Positions 33,601-45,523 of a stretch of DNA of 64,000 bases are shown here, piece by piece. This DNA is from Aspergillus flavus. Lineage: Eukaryota > Ascomycota > Eurotiomycetes > Eurotiales > Aspergillaceae. The notes beneath the pieces are model-generated. The model ran no database searches. It saw nothing but the letters and a program-made list of their open reading frames with translations, and was not told the DNA's origin. A program made the translations under genes and the position numbers. The stretch is taken from NCBI RefSeq assembly GCF_009017415.1, contig NC_092408.1, positions 3,782,001 to 3,846,000 of the forward strand, given 5' to 3'. Position 1 is the first letter of the stretch. Every line of letters starts with the position of its first letter.

Positions 33601-36346
33601 TATTATTGGGAGAGACATTGTCTAGACTCTTTTTAGTCTAATATCTAATTTAATATCATACGTTGGAGAATTATATCTGGATCTGTATGATGGTTGTCAC
33701 ATGTATTAGCTGCTGTGTGCGGGGACATATTTCGAATGATACGTGTGTGATGTCGGCTGCATTTGAGGGGTAGTGACTCCGTAGTATGGACAGGGCAATT
33801 ACTGGCATTGGCATGAGTATGCATATGTATGTATGAAGGATCCGATTTGTGGCTTTTACTTGTTTGTCTGCGTTGCTAGTTAGTGTTGGTCCTTCTTGCA
33901 GTGTGAGATGGTATCTAGGTCTGTGGTTGGGTCTTGATATCTGATACATGGATTGACGGCGTTTGTTGGCCTATTTTTTTGGTGGAGGTAAGGTGTTTCT
34001 TTCCCTCTGCTGGTTGTGATAGGAGTGTCAGTTATATATTTTGTGGTCCCGGAGGGTTTTGGAGGAGCAAACCCCGCTCGACTCAGTAAGGGTTGGTGAG
34101 CGAGCTGTAGGTCGAGCGTTTGATGTAGATCTGTGATTGTCTATGCTATTCCATTGACGGATGAACGTCCAACCTATCATCTTCCTTTCTGTAGACTGTT
34201 ATCTGGCAGTATCCGATTTGTGGTTTGGACCACCGTCAGCTGCTTATTGAGTCTATGCGACATGTATGGAAACTCCCGTAAGGCCACGAATCTCAGTCGA
34301 ATACGAGTTGGCATTGCTATAGTCTACTAGTATGGAATCCCGATGGATTCGAGTGGTGTCTACGATACTTACCGAATCAGGTCTTCCTGTTGAAGCCTAT
34401 GATTAGCTGCGAACGGCTCAACAGCAGGTGATACAGAATGTCGTCTGGCGGATTTCCCCTCCACTCATACTCCGTACATCACGTTAGCTCGGACCTATAA
34501 GCAGCATATCATGTCATACGCCGCCCAGTATAATGTCGCTCAGCCATAGCCATCAACGTAGTTGACGGTAGTCCGAGAGTCTCGAAGGATTTGGCCACCG
34601 CTGATCTGCAGTGTCCTTCTCTCCATACTCGAGCATCGATGTCGGGCGCTCAGTGGCTCGCCTTAGGCAGAAGTAGCTTCGTAATTGCCCGACCCATTTC
34701 TAACAAGAGCAGACAGGATCCAGTAGTGCCCCATTCTCCGATACCGATGGTGCAGCCGCCTACCGCTGTTCGTTAAGGCGTATCGTATTCATCCGCGCCC
34801 TCGAATAGTGAGAAATAGATCCGGATTCCATTGTCAACTGTCCGGATGATCCAAGACGGGTTATCATATCCATATTCCTGCCCCGGACCTAAACCACTGA
34901 CACATCCTTCCTCCCCCCACGTCGCCATCTCACAGATCGTCACTGTGGTCGTGCACAGATGCAGTGGACGGGTCAGCTCACCGTGCTCGAGCGACGGGAC
35001 GCAAGAACTCTGTCGACTGGAAATGAAGAACGACGAGGTCTGCGACGGTGGGATGGGCGGTGTATGTGTGCGAACGTGAGCCTGTGCGCGCGGAGGGAGA
35101 CCGAGGGCGTATGGCCGAGCGAGGCTATGCCGGACACTGGACTAACGGGTAATCCATTGGTAGGATGTTGTCAGGTAAGGTGACCTTAGCACTGCCTAGA
35201 TTCATCGAGTTGGAGAATGTGTGGTTTTTTGAAATGTCGTCAAATATCGAAGATTGATTGTGTTCGTTTATTTCCGCTAGGCTTGTCTGGGTTAGTGCCT
35301 TGTGGATGTTTTGGGTTGTCGCTTTTTTGCGCTGGGTTGTTCTATATGCGTATTCATTAGGGCTATTGGATGTGGTGTACATGTAGGTCGTCTAAAAGAG
35401 TGTTGGATGATAGTTTTAGGGATATGTGGCCCGTTGCTACCTGCGTTGAAGTATATGTTGGTAGTTAATTAGCTATACCTTTGAATTATTATATATAGTA
35501 TTTGAGTAATCACTCTATATACTAGCCCGTAGAACTGCATATGTTGAAGCATGATGTAGAAAGGACATATAGGGGGAAAGAAAAAAGAACAGAAAGAGAG
35601 AGGCTGTCGTACAACCATATGAAGTCCTGGACTATGGCAGGAAATGGTTCATTGTTCGTCCCCTTGACCCAACATACTTATGTTCTCTGCCTTGCTCTAT
35701 TACAACTGATATCTTTCGAGGAACGAATTATCCTTTCATCACAGTCGCAAGAATGGTCACGCCGTCATTTATTATGGAACTTCGTGAACCAGAAATGAGA
35801 CCCACAAGAGTAAGTACTAGTACTCCGGAGTATATGTCCTGGCCATTGAGATCCCCGTTACCATAATGATGTATCCATTGACATCAATAATTATGGCCGT
35901 TCGAGTGAAGGCTAAGCTGCTCATGCACGTCTGTGTAGTAAAAAAGGAATGTCAGCATTACAACTTCTCGGACAAGTGAAGAATATAAGATAATAAAGGT
36001 CGTGTCAACTATGTTGTATGATGCCAGCATTCCCGTTCCTTCTTTCCTAAATCCAGATATAAATCCTAAAATAGGCTTGATATGAAGTTAGAATCTACCT
36101 GTTGTACCGAATAGACGACTCAATTCAATTGTATCATGTGTTTAGCTTTGAATTTCTATAATTTATAGAAGCAGTCTATATCTTGGGCTAGACACCTCAG
36201 GCACCTACTACTGGAGGCCTACCTAATGTGGAATAGTGCAGCCGGGCATTCTGGAGGGTATGAAGTAATCCCCAATCATCGTCGTACAGAAGCTCTCCCC
36301 GCATCCACCGACGCTCGTTTGATTTCAAATCAACTTCTCATCATCC

Positions 36347-37649
36347 ATGAGCTTCGCAAGAGTATTCCGTCCCCTTATCGGTTCTCCATTTCGATTTCAG
36401 AATCGTTCTATACCGGTCCAAGCGCAACACATCCGAGCCATGCATATCCAATCGATTCCGATGTGTGAGTGATATGTCAATGTCAACATTGATCCCTCTG
36501 TAGTTCTTCTCGCTGACCATCGCAGGGACGGGGAAGGGCAATAATTATGCCTACCTGGTGACAGACGAGCCAACCAAGAAGTCTGTGATTATTGATCCGG
36601 CCAACCCGCCAGAGTGAGTTAATGTTCTACATAATTATTTGTTGTTGACATGCGTTGATGAATGCAGAGTAGCACCGGTGTTGAAGAGTCAAATTGAAGA
36701 CGGCAAGATTGATCTGACAGCTATTGTCAATACTCATCAGTGAGTTTCGCGATCCCTTCGAGGGTAAGCTATGTTGACCGTTAAAGCCATTGGGATCACG
36801 CTGGCGGCAATGATGAACTGGTGAGCGAGATTAATTTCTTCCTACCCATGAACCGAAAGTAGTGACTTACTGTCTCAGCTCAAAATCTTTGGCAACAAAC
36901 TCCCCGTTATCGGGGGTAAGAATTGTCAATCGGTGACGCAGACTCCGGCCCATGGAGAGACATTCAAGATCGGAGAGCGCATCTCCGTAAAAGCTCTCCA
37001 TACGCCTTGCCATACGCAAGATAGTATCTGCTATTTCATGCAGGATGGTGAGGAACGTGTCGTATTCACGGGTGACACCTTGTTCATTGGAGGTATATAT
37101 TTGCAATCTTTACTATGTTAAACTTGGCTTGATACTTATGTGTTGTAGGATGTGGTCGCTTTTTTGAAGGCACTGCCCCAGAAATGCACAAGGCCTTGAA
37201 CGAGACGCTTGCCTCTTTGCCGGATGATACTAAGGTCTTTGTAAGTTGCATTTCTTGACTATCCAAAAAGGTCGAATACTGATACGGCACCAGCCCGGCC
37301 ACGAGTACACTAAAGGCAACGTGAAGTTCTGTCTTGCCGTGTCACAGTCAGAGCCTATCAAGAAGCTGGAGGCATTCGCAGAGCAGAACCAGCAGACCCA
37401 GGGCAAGTTCACGATTGGTGATGAGAAGGTATTTCTAGAACTCAATTATATTCTGTGTAGCAGCGGCTGACAAGCTATGTTTAGCTCCATAACGTGTTCA
37501 TGCGCGTCAATGTAGGATCTCTCTTCGTTCCTGTTATCTTGAAGCAAAAGCTAATGTACATCTAGGACCCCGAGATCCAGAAAAAGACTGGAAAGACAGA
37601 CCCGGTAGAGGTGATGGCAGCTCTGCGGGAGATGAAGAATGCGATGTGA
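36347..37649 (+). CDS. Glyoxalase II (hydroxyacylglutathione hydrolase)
   Basis: Nine exons: 36347-36464, 36526-36613, 36668-36739, 36787-36820, 36879-37092, 37149-37240, 37294-37428, 37485-37511 and 37566-37649, giving 287 residues. The metal-binding motif [11 protein letters not shown] is assembled across introns 3 and 4; [33 protein letters not shown] and PGHEYTKGN supply the other metal and glutathione-site residues of this metallo-beta-lactamase-fold enzyme. It hydrolyses S-D-lactoylglutathione to D-lactate and glutathione in methylglyoxal detoxification. The first 33 residues ([20 protein letters not shown]...) look like a mitochondrial presequence, and a second in-frame ATG (MHIQSIPMW) gives a normal cytosolic start, so two forms are possible. 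The C-terminus, [16 protein letters not shown], is typical. Confidence 0.92.
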
Positions 37650-37983
37650 GTGATAACGTAGTGTATGTACAAATAGTAGCATGGGTGAGCGTTGGGGGTG
37701 ATGAATTTGAACAATATCCAAGCAGTACATTCGATATTCCTACCATGAATGAATAGTAAATTTAACACCTAGACCGGTCTACAAATCAGCATAGCCATGT
37801 ATCCATGATCCAGCAGCACAATCATCGTGACGTCAGGCTGAACCTGTATACCTGTATACTCAGTATAAAACAGACCATCTACATCCAACCAATTCATACT
37901 CACTTTTTCGATCACCACAATACTACGCTGCAGAGTACATACATACCACACAACCTACGCCCCAATTATAAACCATATCAAAG

Positions 37984-38872
37984 ATGACCACCCAAAACGA
38001 CCCCCCAGGCGACCCCAAAACACTCAAATCGCAAATCCTCGAAACCGGCGCCGCAGCTGTACAAGACTTCACGCCTGTAAAACAAATCTGCGCTCATCTA
38101 AACGCCTTCCACGTCTACGTCGACGACCCGACCCGCTGCGTCGAGGCTAACCACTACTGTTCGCATATCACAGAAGGTATAGTACATCCGTACATCCAGA
38201 CATACTCTCCCCAACAATCACCTATACAAATGTCATACACTACACTACACAGCACACTGACACCAACCCCCAATGACATGATACGAAACACACAGACCTA
38301 AGACAATGCCTCCTCTACTCCTCCCCAGACCGCAACGCCAAACTCCTCGGCGTAGAATATATGATCACCCCCCGCCTCTTCGCGACCCTCCCCCCCGAGG
38401 AAAAGAAACTCTGGCACACCCACGAATACGAAGTCAAGAGCGGTATGCTCGTCATGCCTGCGCCGTCTGGCATGCCCTCGACCGTATGGGAAACGGCCGA
38501 AACGGCCGAGATGAGGGATATATTGCCGTTGTATGGCAAGACGTATCATTTTTGGCAGGTGGATCGCGGGGATCCGGTGCCGTTGGGGGCGCCGATGCTT
38601 ATGGGGAGTTTTACTACTGATGAGGATGTGAAGAGGGTTCATGAGGGGGGTTTGGAAGGGTTGTGTAAAGATAGGGATGGGAGGTTTGGGGTTGATGTGA
38701 AGCATAAGAGGGAGGTTAGGAAGGGGATTGAGAGGCCCGAGGGGTGGGTGGTTGATTCTGGTGAGTTTTCTTTTTCTTTTTCTTTCTTGTTTTGGGTTTG
38801 TGGTTGTGGAGGTTGTGTAAGGCTATGGCTGACTTTGAGGTTCTAGCGGCGGATGCTGCGTGGAAGAAGTAG
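37984..38872 (+). CDS. DUF1264 (oil-body-associated-like) protein
   Basis: Three exons, 37984-38176, 38296-38760 and 38847-38872, give 227 residues; the first intron is long for this window (119 bp). Family marks: [79 protein letters not shown] and [20 protein letters not shown]. This is DUF1264, related to plant OBAP proteins linked to lipid bodies; the fungal role is not established. The tiny last exon encodes AADAAWKK. The gene follows glyoxalase II in the same direction after 334 bp. Confidence 0.85.
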
Positions 38873-39579
38873 GTTACGTTTAGTTGATCAGGATTTCTAT
38901 CTTGGAAAGTGAAATTGAATTGATAGCCATGAACTGAAAAAAAAAAAAAAAAAAGAATATATTGATTCTAAAACATGTTTGTCTCCCGGCATTACCACCC
39001 AGCTTCCCATTCCCATAGTTAAATGGGGTCCAAGCCGGGCTATCGTTTAGGGAATCGACCACCGTAGTGACCGACATATGTTCATCTTGCTTCTCTGTCC
39101 ACACTCACGCGTTCTGGTGTTGAATTTCGGCAACGGTGAGCTCTAGCAATTTTAGAAGCGATGTAGATATATGTACGATTGTGATGAGTATCATGCAAGA
39201 GGAAATCTCCAGACATTGTAGGCGATTGGCAACATGAACCAACAACCATTGATTCCAAATGGACCATCAAGGGAAGATAAATGCAATCATAAAACACTTA
39301 TATCCCCCAACTGACCATCAAAACCGTAACGTAGTTGAACGAAATTGACCCGACAAAACCCGGGCATCGTTGTGCGAGAAGTCCTGCATGACAATAAAGA
39401 ACAGAAGAAAAAAGGAATCGAAAAAAAAAAAGTTCCCGCACTTTTATACCACCTACCCACGTGACCAACCCGAAGCTCCGCCGGAGATGAGCAGCCAAAG
39501 CACCCACCATACGTAGTAATTGGTAACTGGCAATTGAAATCGAAAGGACAAATTCGCACCAGAAATGTCCAGCTAGGCC
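38873..39579. other. Intergenic upstream of IMP1
   Basis: About 700 bp with an A-rich tract at 38938-38954 and another at 39420-39431. No gene is visible. The last part should carry the IMP1 promoter. Confidence 0.4.
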
Positions 39580-40190
39580 ATGTCGCGCATACTCCGAGAA
39601 ACCCTTCGAAGGGCCACACCCGGCGGGGTCTTCCGTCTTACGCTCGATGGCGTGGGACTCTTCTGCGCCTGTACGCTTATCTGGGAGCATCTCATCACGG
39701 TGCAGCTCAGTGAAGGGCCGTCAATGTACCCGACGTTCAATCCGCGAGGCGACTACCTGTTGATATCGAGGGTGCATAAACATGGCCGGGGGATTGAGGT
39801 GGGGGATGTGGTGCGGTTCTATCATCCTACGTTTTTGGGGGTGAATGGGGCGAAGAGGGTTATTGGGATGCCGGGGGATTTTGTCTGTCGGGATTTGCCG
39901 TTTAGTACGGAGGTTGGGAAGAGTCAGGAGATGATTCAGGTTTGTTTTTTTATTTGCCTTGGTTGGGGTTGTGTTGGCATGGTATAGCGTGACTGACTGG
40001 TTTTTGATGTTAGGTGCCCGAGGGTCATGTGTACGTGGGAGGTGATAACCTTCCCTGGTCTAGGGACTCGAGAAACTATGGACCCATACCTATGGGCTTG
40101 ATCAATGGAAAGATCATTGCCCGTGTTTGGCCGCTCTCCAAAGCGCAATGGGTCCAGAATACGATGCAGCCAGCTCAGCTCGACGACTAG
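39580..40190 (+). CDS. imp1: Mitochondrial inner membrane protease subunit 1
   Basis: Two exons, 39580-39939 and 40014-40190, give 178 residues of the signal-peptidase I family. A membrane segment (LDGVGLFCACTLIWEHLI) precedes the catalytic serine in GPSMYPTF; the catalytic lysine is in GAKRVIGMPGD; the last box is DNLPWSRDSRNYGPIPMG. The stretch VPEGHVYVGGDN plus PMGLINGKI resembles yeast Imp1 more than Imp2. The enzyme removes sorting signals from proteins delivered to the intermembrane space. Its stop codon is 140 bp from that of the convergent mL38 gene. Confidence 0.88.
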
Positions 40191-40329
40191 GTGTATCCTC
40201 TACAAGCATGGTTTATGGCGGAGTCTGGAGTTGTGGGATATTTGTGCATATTCATACAGTTCGATTGTACAGTACAGATATAAGGCCAATGATAGAATAA
40301 CCGGAAAGGAAAATATAGCGGGAAACCAT

Positions 40330-41663
40330 TTACCGGAAGGTAGATGGGTTTCTCCTCTTGTAAGGCAGAGGCTCGACCCTCTTGCGGCGGAGCTCCATGT
40401 CCACCTCGGCGTATCCGTTCTCCTTCATGACCTCTGCCATTGTCGAATCCCATTCGGTACGGAACAGGTGCGCTCCAATGGCCTTCAGGTGGTACCTGGC
40501 TTGCAGAGTGCGGAGGAGCTTGTTGTCGCGGGTCGTCTCCTTGGCCTTGACGGCGGCGAAATCGAGCGGCTTCGAATCCTTCTGCTCCATAATGAAAACG
40601 GACAGACGGTGGTAGGGGCTACCCTTCTGAGCAACAGGAGGCAGCCATGGCAGGACGACCTGAGAGTCCGACGAGAGCTTGGACAAATCGACCTTGGTGG
40701 AGACGGCCGAGATGGGCACATTGACCGCTAGATAATGCATTCTGTAGTCGAAACCGTCCTTCTCGACATTGGGAACATCGGAATCGACCACGGCAATCGT
40801 CACAAGTTTCTCACCCCGGTCGAAGAGCTGCACGTCAAGTTTTGGTGCAGATGTGCTGACGCGGGAGTTGACGAACTCTCCGGGCTGAACGGGCGACCGG
40901 CCGAAATAGAGCTTAGTGTCGACGACGGGGTCGCAGTGGGGAAGGACATCAGGGATAACCTTCATCTGTGTGATTCTCTGGACAAGGATCTTGCGGCGGT
41001 ACTCCCTCCATTTCCTGTCGGCCAGATAACGGTAGATGGGCTTGCTCATATCGCCTGCAATCAACTTGTGTTAGGATCAGACGTAGTTGTGGAATAATTC
41101 TTGATCTCAACAAGGGAATCCTCACCCTGTCCGTCTTCAAACTTCTTCTTCACCAATGGGTCGTTAATGTCCGCAAGAATCTTCAGGCGTTCAAGATGGA
41201 GCTCCATGGCTACCAGTCGCGACTTCTTCACTTGCTCGCCTCCCGCTTCTTCCGTAGGAACAGCCTGGAGCCTGGCGATCTTCTCCCTCATGGATACGAT
41301 TTCCTTCAGTTTCTCCTCCCGATCCGCAAGGAGGACCTTGCGTGCTTCCTGGAAACATTGGTAGGGCAGTTGCTCGAAGGGAACGTTTGGTGAGCTTTGC
41401 AAAGCTGCGCGACGTCTGCGAGATCCAATGGGCGAAACACCCTGTCGTATTAATCTGCGTTCCAATCGAGGACTCGATACAAGTGCTGGGTCAGGTGCTT
41501 TGTGGAAAGGTTGGCTCTTAGGTTCAGCCTGGGCTTCCTCGCGAGCAAAAGCGGTAGTTTGGAAGGCCCGGGTTGACTGCACCTGAAGGGTCGGAAGGGC
41601 TCTAGGGTAGGACTTCTGAAGACATTGGAGCAATGGCTTTGCTGCCCGCTCGCAATGGGCCAT
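40330..41663 (-). CDS. Mitochondrial large ribosomal subunit protein mL38
   Basis: Two exons, 41663-41126 and 41054-40330, joined through a 71-bp intron, give 420 residues. An N-terminal mitochondrial targeting region is followed by a helical segment (FQEARKVLLADREEKLKEIV) and MSKPIYRYLADRKWREYRRK. The C-terminal half is a PEBP-like domain: LVTIAVVDSDVPNVEKDGFD, YRMHYLAVNVPIS and YHRLSVFIMEQKDS. This layout is mL38 (yeast Mrpl35). I chose ATG 41663 (MAHCERAAKP); the frame is open to 41783, but only through non-ATG codons. It diverges from the uL4m gene over 224 bp. Confidence 0.88.
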
Positions 41664-41887
41664 TTTGGCGGTGACGATGGGGTAGGAAAGGGTGTAAGGA
41701 AAGAAGGCGAGGTGGTTCTCGTCCAGTCGTCGGGGAGAGAGGTGTTCCTTGCCGGACGGAACTTTTTTCGTTGTCGGAGCCAAGCCTCAGCGGGTTAGCG
41801 CCTCCCGTCTGAACTTTTGCTTCATCGCCCATTTGGCAACCCAATTCCCCCCATCACGACATTCCTCAGAGCTTTGCTGACAACACA
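41664..41887. promoter_or_regulatory. Shared divergent promoter of mL38 and uL4m
   Basis: The start codons of two mitoribosomal proteins face away from each other over 224 bp, so both promoters must lie here. This arrangement would allow joint control of two subunits of the same particle. Confidence 0.6.
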
Positions 41888-42838
41888 ATGCCTGGAGGTG
41901 ACGCTCTTCGTGCCTTAAGATGGCTCTCCCGAAGCACTGGTGGGTTGCTCTCGGGGTCTGAGACCACTACAGTATGTGCTGTCGTTTTCTTTATGTTCCC
42001 GGTTGCAACACAATTATAACATCAACTCTAACAACCATGTCACCTTCAACAGCAACGATGCCTGACGAAGTCCTTTTCACGGTCAATGGCTACAGAGTCC
42101 CAAGCCACTACCGAGCACCTCACCCGGGAAGCCCCCAATTCCGTCTGGACTACAGAACCCGCGCGGGCGACCACCTACTCCTTCCCTTCGATGGAACCAT
42201 TGCGCTTTGTTGAATACCCTCGGAACCATCTCTTGATGCCCCTGCGGAAGGATATCTTACATCGGGCTGTCATCTACGAAGGTGACATGACTAGACAAGG
42301 TTCGGCAAACACCAAGTGGAGGGACGACGTGCATGGAAGTGGCAGGAAATTGCATGCGCAGAAAGGTACCGGTAAAGCACGTGTTGGCGACAAGAAATCT
42401 CCCATCCGTAAAGGAGGAGGTGTTGCACACGGTCCTCACCCTCGAGACTTCTCCACGAGCCTTCCTCAGAAGATCTACGACCAGGCATGGCGGATAGCTC
42501 TCAGCTATCGGTACCGACGCGGCCAGTTGATCATTATCGACAACGACATCTCAATCCCGGAAGACGCTACGCCATATTTGATTAAAGAAATTTTCAAGGT
42601 TAACAACTGGGGCCGCGAGTTTGGGCGGTCGACCCTGATCACCGATCAGCCGAATGAGGGCCTCTTTGCTACGGTGCGTGAGGTGGGTGAACATGCGAAG
42701 ATCCTTGACCGCAAGGATGTGGATGTCAAGGACCTTTTGGAAACGGGACGTTTGATTATCGAGAAGCAGGCGCTGGACCGTATCCTGGCTAATCACTCGA
42801 GGGACTTGGCTGCTAAGCCTGCAAAGGCTCTGTATTGA
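41888..42838 (+). CDS. Mitochondrial ribosomal protein uL4m
   Basis: Two exons, 41888-41971 and 42053-42838 (81-bp intron with a CTAAC branch site), give 289 residues. The N-terminus, spanning the join (ALRWLSRSTGGLL, QRCLTKSFSRS), is Arg/Ser-rich like a presequence. The L4 core is clear: HRAVIYEGDMTRQGSANTKW, GRKLHAQKGTGKARVGDKKS, PIRKGGGVAHGPHPRDFSTS and LPQKIYDQAWRIALSYRY. Yeast Yml6 is the counterpart. A start at 42086 (MATESQ) is possible but would drop the presequence. Confidence 0.88.
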
Positions 42839-43331
42839 TTTGTCGACGGGCGAATGGATGTTATTTTTTGGGTTTTGAGGAACTGTTATCTGTACAAATA
42901 GAATCTAGCAATGTATGATTGTCACTTGTAATTTGACCTGAAGAAGCAAACAAGCTTCGTTTCTTGTGTCGTTTTGGTGGTGTGATATGGATATGCATGG
43001 GGAATGAGTTACTCCTACAACCTATTCTTGAAAAAGATCCAGTCCGCCCATGATTTAGAACAGATTGAGAGAATTAGTAATTTACAAAACATAGTCAGAC
43101 CAAGAGAACCCCTCAAAAATGGACCTGTGGAGGTAATGGGCCGGCTATCAGCTGTTTACAGGACGCTCGGCTGCTCAGTCGGCGAGGAAAATCGTCCGCC
43201 GCGAAAAACTCCGAGGTCAAGCGAAGCGGAGATCGTCTTTAACCGTGAGCTTCTCTGATACTACTAATACACCCCCTCTCTTCGCCCTTTATCCGTTTCT
43301 CCTTTCCGTCCGACAGGCTAAGGTCTGCCTA
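42839..43331. other. Intergenic between uL4m and the HIBYL-CoA hydrolase gene
   Basis: About 490 bp holding the uL4m 3' region and the next promoter. A short plus-strand ORF (43004-43258) has no recognised domain. Confidence 0.4.
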
Positions 43332-44933
43332 ATGTTGCTCCGTCACAATATCTCCCGGTTATCAACACCGTCGAGCTGGATCTCGCGGGTTTCACCAGCA
43401 ACCATGCCTCTCCGCGCCAAAGTGACAAACCCAGCTTTCAAAGCTGCCACAGTATGAACTTGAGCGTCCCCTTAGTGCTTAGTAAATTGATTGCTAATGA
43501 TTGCCATTATAGATGTCAACTTCCACGAACCTTCCCAAAGAGTTGCCCGGCGATGAGCCCGACGATGTTTTGTTCAATTCTTTGTACGGAGTGCGCTTGG
43601 TCGAGCTTAACCGCCCTAAGAAGCTCAATTCCCTGAACGGTTCAATGGCTCGAAAGATCCTCCCTCGACTGAAGGTTAGCTGCATTGGTGAAAGGGTATA
43701 CAAAGGTTATGGTAGCTAAGCATCGAACAGGAGTGGGAAAAGTCCCAGCTGGCAAACGTTGTCATGGTTGCCGGCGCAGGCTCAAAAGCTCTCTGCGCTG
43801 GCGGAGACGTTGCAGCCCTCGCTCTGCAGAATGAGCAGGGCCCTGAGGGACAGCAGAAGTCGACCGACTTCTTCGGTCTGGAATACCAACTCGATCACAC
43901 CATCGCAACCTACTCCAAGCCCTTCATCTCCGTCATGGACGGCATCACCATGGGAGGTGGTGTCGGCCTCAGTGTTCATGCCCCCTTCCGTATCGCAACT
44001 GAACGCACTGTCTTCGCCATGCCCGAGACCACCATCGGATTCTTCCCGGATGTTGGCGGCTCCTTCTTCCTGCCCCGTCTTGACGGCGAAATCGGAACCT
44101 ACCTCGCCCTCACTTCGGAGCGTCTGACCGGTGTCCAGGCTCTTTATGCCGGTATTGCCACACACTACTTCCACTCCAGCGTGCTGAGCAACCTCACCAA
44201 CCGTCTGGCCGAGCTGGTCTTCCAGGATCAGGCTACCCCCCAAGAGCGCATGGACTTGGTCAACAACACCATGGCTGAGTTCTCCACCGGTCTGCCGTCA
44301 TTGGCGGAGGAGCCAATGCTCATTGCTGGCGGCCTGCGCAGTGCCATTGACCGATGCTTCAAGTACAACACCGTGGAAGAAATCTTCCAGGCGCTGGAGA
44401 AGGAAACCGAGCAGAAGGAATGGGCCCAGAAGACCCTGGAGACTCTATCCATTCGCTCCCCCACCTCGCTCAGGGTTACTCTGCGCCAGATGCGCCTGGG
44501 TAAGAAGTGGTCCATCTCTGAGACCTTCCAACGTGAACATCACATTGCTAGCAAGTTCATGAAGCACCCGGATTTCGTCGAGGGTGTCAAGGCCCGTCTC
44601 ATGTCGAAGCCTCCCCGCCAGGCCTCCTGGCAGCCCGCTACCCTCGAGGAAGTTTCTCAGGCGGATGTTGATGCTTTCTTTGAGATCCCTGAGGAGGAGT
44701 CTCGCCTGCCGCTCCTCAGTGAGACCACTTACAGCGAATATCCTCATGCCCACTATGGCCTTCCCACAGAGAACGATATTGCGAAGTTTGTGCGCGACAA
44801 CACGGAGAACAAGCAGCAGACGGTCAGTGACTTCGTTCAGAAATGGGGTAACAAGGAAGGTGTCCGTGAGAAGGTTGCGGAAGTATTGGCCCGACGAACT
44901 GTTCAGACTCCCGAGGGTCTGCGTTGGGAATAA
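43332..44933 (+). CDS. 3-hydroxyisobutyryl-CoA hydrolase, mitochondrial
   Basis: Three exons, 43332-43451, 43513-43674 and 43731-44933, give 494 residues. Exon 1 encodes a presequence (MLLRHNISRLSTPSSWISRV). The crotonase fold follows: LVELNRPKKLNSLNGSMARK, AGAGSKALCAGGDVAALAL (oxyanion hole), MDGITMGGGVGLSVHAPFRI and MPETTIGFFPDVGGSFFLPR with the catalytic acidic residues. The long C-terminal part (ARLMSKPPRQASWQPATLEE) is the HIBCH/Ehd3 extension. The enzyme hydrolyses 3-hydroxyisobutyryl-CoA in valine breakdown; the family member in yeast also sits on the small mitoribosomal subunit (mS47). Confidence 0.92.
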
Positions 44934-45523
44934 ATAAAGGAAGAAAAGATGTAAACGGCGCTTTTTCAATTCCACTGTACTTTTGATTGTCAGGTTTTTA
45001 CAATGGGTATAATTTTATTGACATGTATTTCATATATCTACAGGAGCTAGACGGTACAAACTAGATCTGTCTGTGAGCGTACATTCATAGACCTTGAAAT
45101 CAACTCATAGTAAAGGATCCGTACGGAGGAGGTGGAGTTTAGGTATTGTTGATCAGGGATCTGTGTAGGGACGGGTGACTACTATGGGTATCTCAGGGTA
45201 TTAAAGCGAGAATTTTGTGGATCCGACTCCTAAAGGCCTTCAGTATATCGGTTGACAATTTTTGGGTGAGAGATGGATCCATAATCTAATCAGATAACGA
45301 ATTGGATTGATTCTAGTTATCGGTGAATTAAATGCGCTTCGGTCCGAGACCTTCACATCGTCAGTCCACCGCTTCTCCGGTATATTTCATCTTCCACCAT
45401 CCATCGTCATAGACTCTGTGACTCAGACTTCAAATGTAGCGAGCCAAGAATGAAATAGGAGAACAAAAAGGAAGGAGGTAGGGAAAGAAAGACATCTCGT
45501 CAATAGATTCATTATCTCCAAAG
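44934..45523. other. Intergenic upstream of the ferroportin-family gene
   Basis: About 590 bp with no gene visible. It carries the 3' region of the hydrolase gene and the promoter of the next gene. Confidence 0.4.

Larger units (their letters stand above)
23803..36346. other. About 12.5 kb with no convincing protein gene
   Basis: I read all frames here and found only short or low-complexity ORFs. Two longer ones (27976-28545 and 28692-29267, plus strand) run through microsatellite or pyrimidine-rich DNA and show no domain. The block includes poly-T/poly-A and CT tracts, ATT/ACT and AAT microsatellites, GGTAG and GCTA runs, and seven exact copies of TACTCCGTA or its complement. Long gene-free blocks in Aspergillus are unusual outside centromeres, telomeres and the promoters of developmental regulators; the base composition here is not as AT-rich as a centromere would be. 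It could contain the long promoter or leader of the gene ending at 23802, or unannotated noncoding transcripts. Confidence 0.6.

Noticed and set aside
23803..36346. Centromere
   Set aside because: Not uniformly AT-rich, no decayed transposon sequence recognised, and flanked closely by housekeeping genes.
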